A model generated the notes under the pieces. The model saw only the letters and a program-made list of their open reading frames with translations, was not told the origin of the DNA and did no database searches. 64,000 nucleotides of DNA from Sulfuritalea sp. GTDB lineage: Bacteria > Pseudomonadota > Gammaproteobacteria > Burkholderiales > Rhodocyclaceae. The position numbers were made by a program, and so were the translations under genes. Below are positions 8,662 through 17,505 of the stretch, one piece after another. Each line of letters begins with the position of its first letter. Position 1 is the stretch's first letter. The DNA is taken from contig NZ_JAFLDR010000002.1 in the NCBI RefSeq assembly GCF_017302275.1, forward strand, positions 62,001-126,000, given 5' to 3'.

Positions 8662-9123
8662 ATGGACTTGATACTCTGGCGTCACGCCGAGGCGGAGGAT
8701 GGCGGCAGCATCCTCGCCGATCACCAACGGCGCCTGACGCAACGCGGCGAAAAGCAGGCAAGGCAGCTCGCGCGCTGGTTGCAACCCCATTTGCCGCGCA
8801 AGCTGACTATCCTCGCCAGCCCCACCGAACGCACGCGGCAAACCGCGCACGCGCTGGGACTGACCTACGAAATCGAACCAAAAGTCGGCGCTGGCGCGAC
8901 GGCGACGGCGGTGCTGGCAGCGGCCGGCTGGCCCGCCCGGGACGGCGCCGTGCTGGTGGTCGGCCATCAGCCTACCCTGGGTCGCGTTGCCGCCCTGCTG
9001 CTGTCCGGCCAGGAAGACGACTGGGCGGTCAAGAAGGGAGGCGTCTGGTGGTTTGCCGGGCGGGACCGGGGTGGGCGCGTGGAGACCGTGCTGCGGGCCG
9101 TGCGCAATCCGGATTTCGCCTGA
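8662..9123 (+). CDS. sixA: SixA-type phosphohistidine phosphatase
   Basis: 153-residue histidine phosphatase superfamily protein. The catalytic RHAEA motif is at residues 7-11 and the second histidine is in VVGHQPTLG. The short length and LILWRHAEA start fit SixA, which dephosphorylates phosphohistidine on HPt domains or PTS proteins. The ATG is preceded by AAGGA. Its place directly behind a CHAD protein suggests a functional link through phosphohistidine or polyphosphate, which is inference. Confidence 0.85.
   Translation: MDLILWRHAEAEDGGSILADHQRRLTQRGEKQARQLARWLQPHLPRKLTILASPTERTRQTAHALGLTYEIEPKVGAGATATAVLAAAGWPARDGAVLVVGHQPTLGRVAALLLSGQEDDWAVKKGGVWWFAGRDRGGRVETVLRAVRNPDFA
8881..8904 (+). 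repeat. 24-bp dispersed repeat, copy inside sixA
   Basis: Matches the consensus exactly (AAAGTCGGCGCTGGCG, CG, ACGGCG). It is read in frame as KVGAGATA in the middle of SixA. Confidence 0.75.
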
Positions 9124-9180
9124 ATCGTCCCCCGCGCACCCGGCCTGCGATGATGGCGGTTGCGGAAACGGGCATCTTTT

Positions 9181-9203
9181 GATATTTTAGGCATGGATAT
9201 ATC
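9181..9203. promoter_or_regulatory. Possible operator/promoter of the marR gene
   Basis: An A/T-rich island in GC-rich DNA contains GATAT at 9181-9185 and the perfect 8-bp palindrome GATATATC at 9196-9203, 34 bases before the marR start. MarR proteins commonly bind such palindromes and autoregulate; binding here is inferred. Confidence 0.35.
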
Positions 9204-9236
9204 ATTTGCGCTGCGCCTGCGGCCGCCCCACATCAC

Positions 9237-9740
9237 ATGTCGAAAAAATCCGCTTCCGCAGGTGCCGATACCGAAACCCGCGCCACGTCCGAGCACGCCC
9301 CGGACCTTCGGCTCTGGCTGCGCACGCTGGCCTGCACCAACCTGATCGAAAACCACATCCGCGCGCGCCTGCGCGCCGAGTTCGGCATCACCCTGCCGCG
9401 CTTCGACCTGATGGCGCAGCTTGAACGCTCGCCGCAGGGCCTCAAGATGGGAGAACTGTCGAAACGCATGATGGTGACCGGCGGCAACGTGACCGGCATC
9501 ACCGACCAATTGGTCGCCGAAGGCCTCGTGGTGCGCGAAGACAGTCCCAAGGACCGCCGCGCCTACATCGTCAAACTGACGCCCGAGGGCCGCCGCAGCT
9601 TCCGCAAGATGGCCGAGGCCCATGAAAGCTGGATCGTCGAGCTGTATGCCGGAATGGATGAAAAGCAGCGCAACCAGCTCTATGAGCTGCTTGCCGCCGT
9701 CAAGACGAGTGCTTCCACCGCGGCCGCGAAGAAGAAGTAA
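9237..9740 (+). CDS. MarR-family transcriptional regulator
   Basis: 167 residues. A winged-helix core spans about 45-130: the MAQLERSPQGLKMGELSKRM helix, then VTGGNVTGITDQLVAEGLV (recognition helix) and the wing VREDSPKDRRAYIVKLTPEGR. The wing sequence DxRxxxVxLT is typical of MarR. The N-terminus and the AAKKK tail are disordered. The ligand is unknown. An A/T-rich palindrome lies just upstream. It may control itself or the downstream hydrolase. Confidence 0.88.
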   Translation: MSKKSASAGADTETRATSEHAPDLRLWLRTLACTNLIENHIRARLRAEFGITLPRFDLMAQLERSPQGLKMGELSKRMMVTGGNVTGITDQLVAEGLVVREDSPKDRRAYIVKLTPEGRRSFRKMAEAHESWIVELYAGMDEKQRNQLYELLAAVKTSASTAAAKKK

Positions 9741-9804
9741 TCGCGTCGCGGTTTTCAACATGCCGGATAGCTGACCGCTTTCAGGACCTTGCCAAGGCCG
9801 CGGC

Positions 9805-10653
9805 ATGTTGACGCCAGAGCAACTCGAAAGCGAGTACAACGCCCGCGCCGCCATTGCGGATCATCCGCAAATCTTTGAGCGATGGCGCGAGGAATCCGGC
9901 GCCGCCCGCGCCCGCCTGCAAGTCGACGCTGACCGCCGGTTCGGCCCCGCGCCCGCGGAAACCCTCGACTTCTACCCGACCGCCGGGCGCAACGCTGCGT
10001 TGCTGGTGTTCATCCACGGCGGTTATTGGCGTTCGCTGGACAAGCAGGACTTTTCCTTTCTCGCGCCGACCTTCGTCGATGCCGGCGTCGCCGTCGCAAT
10101 GCCGAACTACGGGCTGGCGCCGGCGACGCCGATCGCCGAGATGGTGCGGCAGATGCTGCGCGCACTGGCCGCGCTTTACCGCGACGCATCGCAACTCGGC
10201 ATCGATCGCGGGCGCATCGTGGTCGCCGGCCACTCGGCGGGGGCCCACCTCGCGGCGATGATGCTGGCCGCCGACTGGCCGCGCTGGTCGCCCGACCTGC
10301 CGGCCGACCTGCTGCATGGCGCCGTCTGCATTTCCGGGATTTACGACCTGCGGCCGCTGGTCCATGCGGCCTTCCTGCAAGACGACCTGCGACTCGACAC
10401 GCGCAGCGCGAAGTTCGTCAGTCCTGTCAACTATCGGCCCGGGCTGGCGATGCCCCTGATCACCGCCGTGGGCGCCGACGAAAGCGCCGAATTCCGCCGC
10501 CAGAACCGCCTGATCCGCAGTGCCTGGCCACACTGCTTCCGCGACGACCTGCCCCTGCCCGGCCGCCATCACCTAGCGAGCGTCGAAGCGCTGGGCGCGG
10601 CGAGCCATCCACTTTTTGGCGCCACCATGCGCCTGCTGCTGGGCAGATCATGA
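9805..10653 (+). CDS. Alpha/beta hydrolase, kynurenine formamidase-like
   Basis: 282 residues. The oxyanion-hole motif HGGYW is at 71-75 and the nucleophile elbow GHSAG at 142-146 (Ser144), with Asp225 (GADE) and His255 or His256 as the likely remaining triad residues. The HGGYW context and length match the arylformamidase/esterase branch. A role in tryptophan degradation is not supported by the neighbours, so the substrate is open. The stop overlaps the next gene by ATGA. Confidence 0.75.
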   Translation: MLTPEQLESEYNARAAIADHPQIFERWREESGAARARLQVDADRRFGPAPAETLDFYPTAGRNAALLVFIHGGYWRSLDKQDFSFLAPTFVDAGVAVAMPNYGLAPATPIAEMVRQMLRALAALYRDASQLGIDRGRIVVAGHSAGAHLAAMMLAADWPRWSPDLPADLLHGAVCISGIYDLRPLVHAAFLQDDLRLDTRSAKFVSPVNYRPGLAMPLITAVGADESAEFRRQNRLIRSAWPHCFRDDLPLPGRHHLASVEALGAASHPLFGATMRLLLGRS

Positions 10654-11357
10654 AAAAGCTGATCGTCGTCCTGCTGGTCCTGGCCGCGGTGGTCGGATCG
10701 ATCGCTTACTGGCTGTCCGGCAACATCGACGGCCTGGTAAGGGATGCCATTGGCGACTATGGCAGCGCCATGACCAAGGCCAAGGTCGACGTCGGCGAGG
10801 TGCGCATCTCGCCCTCCAACGGCAAAGGCAGCATCCATCGGCTGTCGATCGGGAATCCGGCGGGATTCAAGACCTCGCACGCGCTGAAGGTGGACCGCAT
10901 CGATGTCGACATCGAGATCGCCTCCGTCACCAGGGATGTCATTGTCGTCCGCATGATCGCCATCGACGGACCGGACGTGATCTACGAGAAAGGCGAGGCC
11001 GCGACGAATTTCGACGCGATCCAGAAGAACATTGCGGCCTACCTCGGACCCGCCGACAAGGACAAACAGCGATCCGGCCCGAAACTGATCGTCGAGGAAC
11101 TGACCATCAGCAACGCCAGGGCGCGCGCCAGTGCGGCCTTCATGGGCGGCAAAACCCTAACCATCCCGTTGCCGGATATCACGCTGCGCAATATCGGCAA
11201 GGCGCGCGGCGGCATCACGCCGGGCGAACTGGGGCAGGAAATCACGGCCGCACTGAAATCGAAGTTGGCCGTATCGGTAAATTTCGACCGTCTGCTGAAG
11301 TCGACCGGGCAAACGCTGGACAAGGCCGGCGAATCGATCAAGGGCCTGTTCAAGTAG
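10650..11357 (+). CDS. AsmA-like single-span periplasmic-facing protein
   Basis: 235 residues with one N-terminal membrane helix (about residues 4-23) and a beta-rich, AsmA/DUF748-like body (GSIHRLSIGNPAGFKTSHALKV, then VDVDIEIASV). A C-terminal amphipathic helix (about 195-235) ends the chain. Proteins of this kind help in outer-membrane lipid or envelope maintenance, but this one is far shorter than AsmA. Translation is coupled to the hydrolase gene. Function is not established. Confidence 0.5.
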   Translation: MKKLIVVLLVLAAVVGSIAYWLSGNIDGLVRDAIGDYGSAMTKAKVDVGEVRISPSNGKGSIHRLSIGNPAGFKTSHALKVDRIDVDIEIASVTRDVIVVRMIAIDGPDVIYEKGEAATNFDAIQKNIAAYLGPADKDKQRSGPKLIVEELTISNARARASAAFMGGKTLTIPLPDITLRNIGKARGGITPGELGQEITAALKSKLAVSVNFDRLLKSTGQTLDKAGESIKGLFK

Positions 11358-11521
11358 GCCGCCGCGCCCAAGCCCGGCCGCGCGGCGGGGTGGCCTGTAA
11401 TACAATACGCGTGGCGCGCCCTGCCGGTTGGCGCCCGATCCGGCAATTCGCCGCATTTCCCTCAAGCGCTTCGCCGCCTGAACCGGTTCCCCGAGAGGGG
11501 CAGGCCGATTCAGGAGTTCCA

Positions 11522-13066
11522 TTGAACGACAACGACAGCAGCATCACGCCCGCCATTCCCGTCGACACCGCCGTATCGCCGGCGCCGACCTCCGAACCTC
11601 CCCGAGTCAGCTTCGACGATCTCGGCCTGCTGCCGGAATTGCTGCGCGCCGTGAAGGACGCGGGCTACACGCACCCGACGCCGATCCAGGCCCAGGCCAT
11701 CCCCATCATCATGTCCGGCAAGGACGTCATGGGCGGCGCCCAGACCGGCACCGGCAAGACCGCCGGATTCACCCTGCCGCTGCTCCAGCGCCTGGCAAGG
11801 TACGCTACTTCTTCTCCTTCGCCGGCGCGCCATCCGGTGCGCGCCCTGATTCTGGCGCCGACGCGCGAACTGGCGATGCAGGTGCATGAAAGCGTCGTCA
11901 CCTACAGCAAGCATGTACCGCTGCGCTCGGTCTGCATCTACGGCGGCGTGGATATCAAACCGCAGATCGCGCAATTGCGCGAAGGGCGCGAGATCGTCGT
12001 CGCCACCCCGGGCCGCCTGCTCGACCACGTCGAACAGAAAAGCGTCTCCTTCGCTTCGGTCGAGGTGCTCGTGCTCGACGAGGCCGACCGCATGCTGGAC
12101 ATGGGCTTCATCCCCGACATCAAGCGCATCCTCGCCATGCTGCCCAAGGAACGCCAGAGCCTGCTGTTCTCGGCCACCTTCTCCAACGAGATCAAGAACC
12201 TTGCCGACAGCATGCTGAAGGCGCCGCAACTGATCGAGGTTGCGCGCCGCAATGCCGTTTCCGAGACCATCACCCATCGCGTCTACCCGGTCGCCTCCGA
12301 CTTGAAGCGCAGCCTGCTGGTGCACCTCCTGACCCATGACGAAGAGAAGGCCAAACAGGTGCTGGTCTTCGTCGGCACCAAGTTCGGTGCCAGCCGGCTG
12401 GCGGTCTATCTCGAACGCCAGGGCATCGCCGCCGACGCCATCCACGGCGACAAGAGCCAGCAGCAACGGACCGAAGCGCTGGAAGGTTTCAAGTCCGGCA
12501 GGATCCGCGTGCTGGTCGCCACCGACGTCGCCGCGCGCGGCCTTGACATCGACGACCTGCCCCACGTCATCAACTACGAACTGCCGCACACCGCCGAGGA
12601 CTACGTGCACCGCATCGGCCGCACCGGCCGCGCCGGCAAGCATGGCGACGCCACCTCGCTGTTCTCTCCGGAGGAAAAGCAGCGGCTGGCCGACATCGAA
12701 AAGCTGATCAAGCGCCAGATCGAGCGCGTCGAGATCAGCGGCTTCGCCGAGCTGGCCTCCTCGCCGCCCGAGCGTGCGCCGAGCAATCGCGGCCACAAAC
12801 GCGAACACCTCGAGCGCGCCCGCGAGAAGGCCCGCGAGCGCGACCGCGCGCTGACGCTGGACGGCGTCAAGCCGGCCGGACGCGAGCTGCCCAGCCCCGC
12901 CGCCCACGTGCCGCGGCTCGACCCGCGCCTGCCCAAGCTCGACTTCGATCCGACCAAGCCCTACGTCAGCAAATCCGCCGCCGGTGCAGTGGCCGCGGAA
13001 AAGCCGATTCCCACCCGCCCGCAGCGCCCCGTGGCGGCCCTGCTCGGCGGCTTTGGCAGGAAATAG
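11522..13066 (+). CDS. rhlE: DEAD-box RNA helicase, RhlE type
   Basis: 514 residues from a TTG start at 11522, chosen because CAGGAG lies six bases upstream and the Q-motif domain begins soon after. Visible motifs: Q-motif (YTHPTPIQ at 49-56), motif I AQTGTGKT (73-80), motif Ia PTRELA, motif II DEAD (186-189), motif III SAT, motif V ATDVAARGLDI and motif VI HRIGRTGRAG. The C-terminal tail is basic and low in complexity, as in RhlE. Such enzymes act in ribosome assembly and RNA decay. An insertion, RYATSSPSPARHP, lies between motifs I and Ia. Confidence 0.92.
   Translation: MNDNDSSITPAIPVDTAVSPAPTSEPPRVSFDDLGLLPELLRAVKDAGYTHPTPIQAQAIPIIMSGKDVMGGAQTGTGKTAGFTLPLLQRLARYATSSPSPARHPVRALILAPTRELAMQVHESVVTYSKHVPLRSVCIYGGVDIKPQIAQLREGREIVVATPGRLLDHVEQKSVSFASVEVLVLDEADRMLDMGFIPDIKRILAMLPKERQSLLFSATFSNEIKNLADSMLKAPQLIEVARRNAVSETITHRVYPVASDLKRSLLVHLLTHDEEKAKQVLVFVGTKFGASRLAVYLERQGIAADAIHGDKSQQQRTEALEGFKSGRIRVLVATDVAARGLDIDDLPHVINYELPHTAEDYVHRIGRTGRAGKHGDATSLFSPEEKQRLADIEKLIKRQIERVEISGFAELASSPPERAPSNRGHKREHLERAREKARERDRALTLDGVKPAGRELPSPAAHVPRLDPRLPKLDFDPTKPYVSKSAAGAVAAEKPIPTRPQRPVAALLGGFGRK
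11569..11592 (-). repeat. 24-bp dispersed repeat, copy in the rhlE 5' end
   Basis: Reverse-orientation copy (GAGGTCGGCGCCGGCG, AT, ACGGCG on the minus strand), read on the plus strand as TAVSPAPTS in the disordered N-terminus of the helicase. Confidence 0.65.
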
Positions 13067-13079
13067 CGCCGGGACGACC

Positions 13080-14222
13080 ATGGGGGGTGCGGCTGCGTGG
13101 CGGTTGGCCCTGCGCCCGGGTGAGGCCGATAGCCGCGGCATCCTGTTCGTCGGCCTTGGCGGGCGTTGGCGCATTGACCAGGGGCTGCCGGAAGCGGAAG
13201 TCCTGCGAGACAAGCTCGACGCTTCCGTGCGCCAGGTAAGCTTCGATGCCGGCGAACTCACCGAGTGGGATTCGGGACTGCTCAGCTTCGTCGCCGGAAT
13301 TTACAAGGCCTGTGCGGAACGCGGCATTGCCGTCGATGGCGGCGGATTGCCGCCGGGTGCGCAGCGCCTGCTGGCGATGGCACGGGCGATACCCGAGCAG
13401 AAGGTGTCCGGGCGCAGTACCGGCACGCCGGGGCTCTTCGCCCAGGCGGGAATCGCCACCCTGGAGTTCGTTCGCGGCGTGCCGCAAATGCTGGGCTTCC
13501 TCGGCGAAGTCACCCTGTCGCTGCTGCGACTGGTCTCCGGCCGTGCCCGCTTCCGTGCCCGCGACCTGTGGCTGGAAATCGAAGAGGTCGGGCCGCGCGC
13601 GCTGCCCATCGTTTCGGTGATCAGCTTCCTGGTCGGGCTGATCCTCGCCTACCTGGGCGCCGACCAGCTGAAACTGGTCGGGGCGCAGATCTTCATCGCC
13701 GACCTGGTGGCCATCGGCATGGTGCGCGAGGTCGGCGCCCTGATGACCGGCATCATCATCGCCGGCCGCACCGGCGCCGCCTTCGCCGCCCAGCTCGGCA
13801 CCATGCAGGTCAACGAAGAGATCGACGCCTACAAGGCGCTGGGCATCTCCACCATCGATTTCCTGGTGCTGCCGCGCATGCTGGCACTGATGCTGATGGT
13901 GCCGCTGCTGACTCTCTACTCGGGATTCATCGGAATGCTGGCGGGACTGCTGGTGTCGGTCACGATCTTCGACATCGGCGTCTTCGAGTACTACACGGAG
14001 ACCCTGCGCGCACTGGAATTCAAGCAGTTCGCCGTCGGCCTGTCGAAGGGCACGGTGTATGGCGCGATGATTGCCTTCGCCGGCTGCCTGCGCGGCATGC
14101 AATGCGGGCGCAGCGCCGAGGCGGTCGGCCACGCGGCGACCTCCGCCGTGGTCACCGCGATCCTGCTGATCACGATCGCCGCCTCGATCATGACAATCGT
14201 CTATTACCAGCTCGGCATATGA
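13080..14222 (+). CDS. mlaE: MlaE-type lipid ABC permease with N-terminal STAS-like domain
   Basis: 380 residues. The first ~115 residues are soluble and resemble a STAS/MlaB-type domain (ILFVGLGGRWRIDQGL and FDAGELTEWDSGLLSFVAGIYK). The remaining ~260 residues are a polytopic MlaE permease with the family segments IGMVREVGALMTGIIIAGRTGAAFAAQLGTM and EEIDAYKALGI. The complex moves phospholipids between inner and outer membranes. The STAS fusion replaces a separate mlaB. The stop overlaps an ATG of the downstream frame, but I favour a later GTG start for mlaF. Confidence 0.9.
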   Translation: MGGAAAWRLALRPGEADSRGILFVGLGGRWRIDQGLPEAEVLRDKLDASVRQVSFDAGELTEWDSGLLSFVAGIYKACAERGIAVDGGGLPPGAQRLLAMARAIPEQKVSGRSTGTPGLFAQAGIATLEFVRGVPQMLGFLGEVTLSLLRLVSGRARFRARDLWLEIEEVGPRALPIVSVISFLVGLILAYLGADQLKLVGAQIFIADLVAIGMVREVGALMTGIIIAGRTGAAFAAQLGTMQVNEEIDAYKALGISTIDFLVLPRMLALMLMVPLLTLYSGFIGMLAGLLVSVTIFDIGVFEYYTETLRALEFKQFAVGLSKGTVYGAMIAFAGCLRGMQCGRSAEAVGHAATSAVVTAILLITIAASIMTIVYYQLGI

Positions 14223-14291
14223 GTGCCCCGCACGGCCGCCCGAAGGGGCACCAGCCACAACCCGGAGCCGCTCAGCGGCGCACCCCGCTCA

Positions 14292-14311
14292 CCCCCTTCC
14301 CCGGGGAGGGG
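14292..14311. repeat. GC-rich palindrome between mlaE and mlaF
   Basis: CCCCCTT then CCCC facing GGGGAGGGGG forms a strong hairpin. The surrounding 14223-14341 is low-complexity C/G-rich sequence with no conserved protein signal, although it stays open in the mlaF frame. A similar palindrome lies between qmoA and qmoB. Confidence 0.5.
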
Positions 14312-14341
14312 GCCGGGGGGGAGGGTAGCCCGGAGGACCCC

Positions 14342-15121
14342 GTGCCGCACATCGAAGTACGCGATCTCTCCATGGCCTATGGCGATTTCATCGTGCAAAG
14401 CGGCCTCGACTTCGTCGTCAACAAGGGCGACATCTTCATCGTCATGGGCGGCAACGGCTGCGGCAAGACGACGCTGATGCGTGCCCTGGTCGGACTGCAA
14501 CGGCCGGCGGCGGGATCGGTGCTTTACAGCGGCGAGGATTTCTGGAATGCGGCGGCGGAAGAACAACAAAGGCTCAAGCGCCGCCTTGGCATCTTGTTCC
14601 AGGGAGGCGCGCTATGGAGTTCGCTGACGCTGGCGGAAAACGTCGCGCTGCCGATCGCCGAATACTCCGGCCTGCCTCCGGCCCGGGTGGACGAACTGGT
14701 CGCTTTCAAATTGGCGCTGGTCGGACTGGCCGGCTGCGAAGACCTTTACCCGGCCGAGCTGAGCGGCGGCATGAGGAAACGCGCCGGGCTGGCGCGGGCG
14801 ATTGCGCTCGACCCCGACATCCTGGTCATCGACGAACCCTCCTCCGGCCTCGATCCGCTGACGGCGCGGCGCCTGGACGAGCTGATCGTCGAACTACGCG
14901 ACAGCCTGGGTACCACCATCGTCGTCGTCACGCACGAACTGGCCAGCATCCTCAGCATCGGTAACAATTCGATCTATCTCGATTCCGAAAGCCGCAGCAT
15001 GATCGCCACCGGCCATCCGCAGGACGCCTTGAAGAACGGTCACCCCAAGGTGCGCCACTTCCTCACGCGTGGCGGCGAGGCACCGCCGCCACGCCTCAAC
15101 GTTCCGGCGGAGACGCCATGA
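14342..15121 (+). CDS. mlaF: MlaF-type lipid ABC transporter ATPase
   Basis: 259 residues from GTG 14342, preceded by GGAGG at 14332-14336. An in-frame ATG at 14219 overlaps the mlaE stop but would add about 40 residues of low-complexity sequence, so I consider it less likely. Walker A is GGNGCGKTT, the signature LSGGMRKRAGLARA and Walker B ILVIDEPSSGLDP, the degenerate signature being typical of MlaF. Its stop overlaps mlaD by ATGA. It drives retrograde or anterograde phospholipid transport with MlaE and MlaD. Confidence 0.9.
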   Translation: MPHIEVRDLSMAYGDFIVQSGLDFVVNKGDIFIVMGGNGCGKTTLMRALVGLQRPAAGSVLYSGEDFWNAAAEEQQRLKRRLGILFQGGALWSSLTLAENVALPIAEYSGLPPARVDELVAFKLALVGLAGCEDLYPAELSGGMRKRAGLARAIALDPDILVIDEPSSGLDPLTARRLDELIVELRDSLGTTIVVVTHELASILSIGNNSIYLDSESRSMIATGHPQDALKNGHPKVRHFLTRGGEAPPPRLNVPAETP

Positions 15122-16125
15122 GCAGGAAAGCCAACCCCACCCTGATCGGCGCCTTCGTCCTCGGCGCCCTGGCGCTGGCCATCGTCGCCACGCTGCTGCT
15201 GGCTGGCGGCAGCTGGTTCGGCGAACGCCGCCAGCACGTGTTGTATTTCGAGGGCGCCGCGCAAGGCCTGCAGGTCGGCGCACCGGTGGTTTTCCTCGGC
15301 GTCAAAGTCGGCACCGTGCGCCAGATACAGCTCGGTCTCGACCAACAGAGTCGCCGCTTCCTGGTGCCGGTAACGATCGAAGTGGAGCCCCGGGTCGTGC
15401 ACTCCCACGGTGGCACCGACATCGACCTGCGCGACCGCGCCACGGTCCACCAACTGGTCGAGCGCGGCCTGCGCGCGAGGTTGCGCCTGCAAAGCCTGCT
15501 CACCGGCCAGCTCTACGTCGATCTGGATTTCCATCCGGACAAGCCGGCAGTGTTCGCCGCCATCGATTCTGAACAGAGCGAAATCCCGACCATCCGCACC
15601 ACCGTGCAGGAATTGACCACCAAGCTCGAAAGCTTTCCGATGGACCAGTTCCTCGCCGACGTCGCGGCGATCAGCAGTGCAGTGAACAAGCTGATGTCGG
15701 CGCAGGCCACGCAGGACCTGCCGCGCCACCTCGATGCGACGCTGCGCCACCTCGAATCGCTCGCCAGGCGTTTCGATGCGCAGGGCGGCCCGATGCTCAA
15801 GGATGTGCGCGACAACCTGGCCGAGATGAACAAGGCGCTGCTGGCGGCACAGGCCGCCATGGCCAAACTCGACACCGCGGCCGACCGCATCGCCGACCTG
15901 GCGCGCCCCGACTCGCGCGTGGTTGCCGGCATGACGCAGGCCAGCGAGGACCTGGCGCGAGCCGCCAGCGCCATGCGCAGCCTGACAGAACAGGACGCGC
16001 CCACGGTACAGAACGTCAATGCCGCCCTGAAGGAGATCGCCCGCGCTGCCGACGCCCTGCGCCTGCTGGCGGAAACCCTGGAGCAGCAACCGGACGCGAT
16101 CTGGCGCGGCAAGAGGCAGAAGTAG
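15118..16125 (+). CDS. mlaD: MlaD-like MCE-domain protein
   Basis: 335 residues: an N-terminal membrane helix (about 10-32), one MCE domain (about 38-125, YFEGAAQGLQVGAPVVFLGVKVGTV), and a long helical, coiled-coil-prone C-terminal half (about 160-325). One MCE domain plus a long helical tail is the PqiB/MlaD-type periplasmic subunit that shuttles lipid. It is longer than E. coli MlaD (183 residues). No mlaC or mlaA follows; the Mla operon ends at a dispersed repeat. Confidence 0.88.
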   Translation: MSRKANPTLIGAFVLGALALAIVATLLLAGGSWFGERRQHVLYFEGAAQGLQVGAPVVFLGVKVGTVRQIQLGLDQQSRRFLVPVTIEVEPRVVHSHGGTDIDLRDRATVHQLVERGLRARLRLQSLLTGQLYVDLDFHPDKPAVFAAIDSEQSEIPTIRTTVQELTTKLESFPMDQFLADVAAISSAVNKLMSAQATQDLPRHLDATLRHLESLARRFDAQGGPMLKDVRDNLAEMNKALLAAQAAMAKLDTAADRIADLARPDSRVVAGMTQASEDLARAASAMRSLTEQDAPTVQNVNAALKEIARAADALRLLAETLEQQPDAIWRGKRQK

Positions 16126-16204
16126 CGCCCCTGACGCTCGTGACTTCGATGAACCATTCCACATCGTGAGATTCCCCGCCGACGTAGGATTTTTAAGCTG
16201 GCCT

Positions 16205-16375
16205 ATTGGTCCGCCCCTCCCATCCGTCCACGGTGGGCTTTGCACAGCCCACCGGCAGCGGCAGCGCAAAGCGGCGCTTTGCGAAACCCCGCCTCCGCCC
16301 CCTGCAGGGAGGCTACTATTTGGGTCGCTACGCTCGAACTCGGCGAGTCGCGCTTGGCGATGTAGTTGACAAAGG
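16205..16375 (+). repeat. ~200-bp structured repeat, copy 1 (partial)
   Basis: Homologous to copies at 17247, 23414 and 35814 from CCTCCCATCCGTCC through GGGCTTTGCACAGCCC to GGGAGGCTACT and GCTACGCTCG. Both ends are diverged: it lacks the ATGAAACAC left end and the TGTTTCAC right end. It fills the gap between mlaD and the FAH-family gene. Confidence 0.7.
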
Positions 16376-16382
16376 AGACGCC

Positions 16383-17222
16383 ATGAAACTGATCCGCTAC
16401 GGCGCCAAGGGGCGCGAAAAGCCCGGGCTGATCGCCGCCGACGGCGGCCTGCGCGACCTTTCTGCCCATATCGCCGGCATCGGCTGGAACGAAATCTCCC
16501 CCGCCGGACAGAAGCGCCTCTGCACGCTGAATCCGGCGACGCTCCCCGTGGTAAGCGGTGCGCCGCGCCTGGGCGTGCCCTTCACCGGCATTTCCAAGAT
16601 CGTCGGCATCGGCCTCAACTACCGTGCCCATGCCAACGAAGCCGGCATGCCGGTCCCGACCGAGCCGGTGATGTTCATGAAGGCCACCACCTGCATCGGC
16701 GGCCCCAACGACCCGATCATCAAACCGGTCGGCAGCACCAAACTGGACTGGGAGGTCGAACTCGGCATCGTGATCGGACGCGAGGCACGTCGGGTCGCCG
16801 AGACCCGCGCGCTGGACCATGTCGCCGGCTATTGCACCTTCAACGACGTCTCCGAACGCAGCTTCCAGCTCGAGCGCGGCGGCCAGTGGGACAAGGGCAA
16901 GGGCTGCGACAGCTTCGGTCCGATCGGCCCCTGGCTGGTGTCGAAGGACGAAGTACCCGACCCGCAGGCGCTGCGCCTGTGGCTCGACCTCAATGGCGAA
17001 CGCATGCAGGATTCCTCCACCGCCGACATGGTGTTTTCCTGCGCCGAGATCGTCAGCTACGTCTCGCGCTTCATGACCCTGCTGCCCGGCGACGTGATCT
17101 GCACCGGCACGCCGCAAGGCGTCGGCATGGGCCGCGGCCGCTTCCTCGCCGTCGGCGACCGGCTCAGACTCGCGGTGGATGGCCTGGGCGAGCAGCGGCA
17201 GACCGTGGTCGCCGCCGCCTGA
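16383..17222 (+). CDS. Fumarylacetoacetate hydrolase (FAH) family protein
   Basis: 279 residues. The N-terminal ~65 residues precede a full FAH catalytic domain: GIGLNYRAHANEAG, the metal-binding LDWEVELGIVIGR with the conserved acidic residues, then YCTFNDVSER and LLPGDVICTGTPQGVGMG. The best matches in pattern are bacterial ureidoglycolate lyase-like or 2-hydroxyhepta-2,4-diene-dioate isomerase-like enzymes that cleave or isomerise 2-keto acids. AAAGGAG precedes the ATG. Neighbours do not reveal a pathway. Confidence 0.85.
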   Translation: MKLIRYGAKGREKPGLIAADGGLRDLSAHIAGIGWNEISPAGQKRLCTLNPATLPVVSGAPRLGVPFTGISKIVGIGLNYRAHANEAGMPVPTEPVMFMKATTCIGGPNDPIIKPVGSTKLDWEVELGIVIGREARRVAETRALDHVAGYCTFNDVSERSFQLERGGQWDKGKGCDSFGPIGPWLVSKDEVPDPQALRLWLDLNGERMQDSSTADMVFSCAEIVSYVSRFMTLLPGDVICTGTPQGVGMGRGRFLAVGDRLRLAVDGLGEQRQTVVAAA

Positions 17223-17246
17223 CGCCAGCGACCCCGAGCGCCACCC

Positions 17247-17445
17247 GCAGAAGATGAAACACGCGAAAACCATTACTCGCCCGTCCCCCTTCCGCTGTGC
17301 GGCCCACGGCTGGCTTTGCACAGCCAGCCGGCTGTGGCCGCGCGACGCATGCGTCGCGAATTCCCGCCTCGCCCCTCGCGGGGGGTTACTAGCCAGCTCG
17401 CTGCGCTCGATTTCAGCAGCGACCTATCCCGCTGTTTCACCTTAA
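17247..17445 (+). repeat. ~200-bp structured repeat, copy 2
   Basis: Complete copy. The left end is GCAGAAGATGAAACACGC, 25 bases after the FAH-gene stop; the right end is CCGCTGTTTCACCTTA. TGAAACA at the left and TGTTTCA at the right are inverted. An internal hairpin GGCTGGCTTTGCACAGCC and a C/G-rich hairpin (CGCCCCTCGCGGGGGG) are present. The short frame starting at its ATG is not considered a gene. Confidence 0.8.
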
Positions 17446-17449
17446 TCCA

Positions 17450-17473
17450 AGAGTCGGCGCTGGCGCCACGGCG
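17450..17473 (+). repeat. 24-bp dispersed repeat upstream of the FGGY kinase
   Basis: Forward copy (AGAGTCGGCGCTGGCG, CC, ACGGCG), five bases after the structured repeat and 33 bases before the kinase ATG. Confidence 0.75.
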
Positions 17474-17505
17474 ATCAGGCGGGCCTTCCCACACTCCATG
17501 CCGCG

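Noticed and set aside
11510-13261. A 583-codon minus-strand open frame opposite the helicase gene
   Set aside because: All helicase motifs are on the plus strand; the antisense frame lacks recognisable domains.
14219-14341. N-terminal extension of mlaF from an ATG overlapping the mlaE stop
   Set aside because: It would encode low-complexity residues across a palindromic spacer; a GTG with GGAGG at the proper distance gives the normal family N-terminus.
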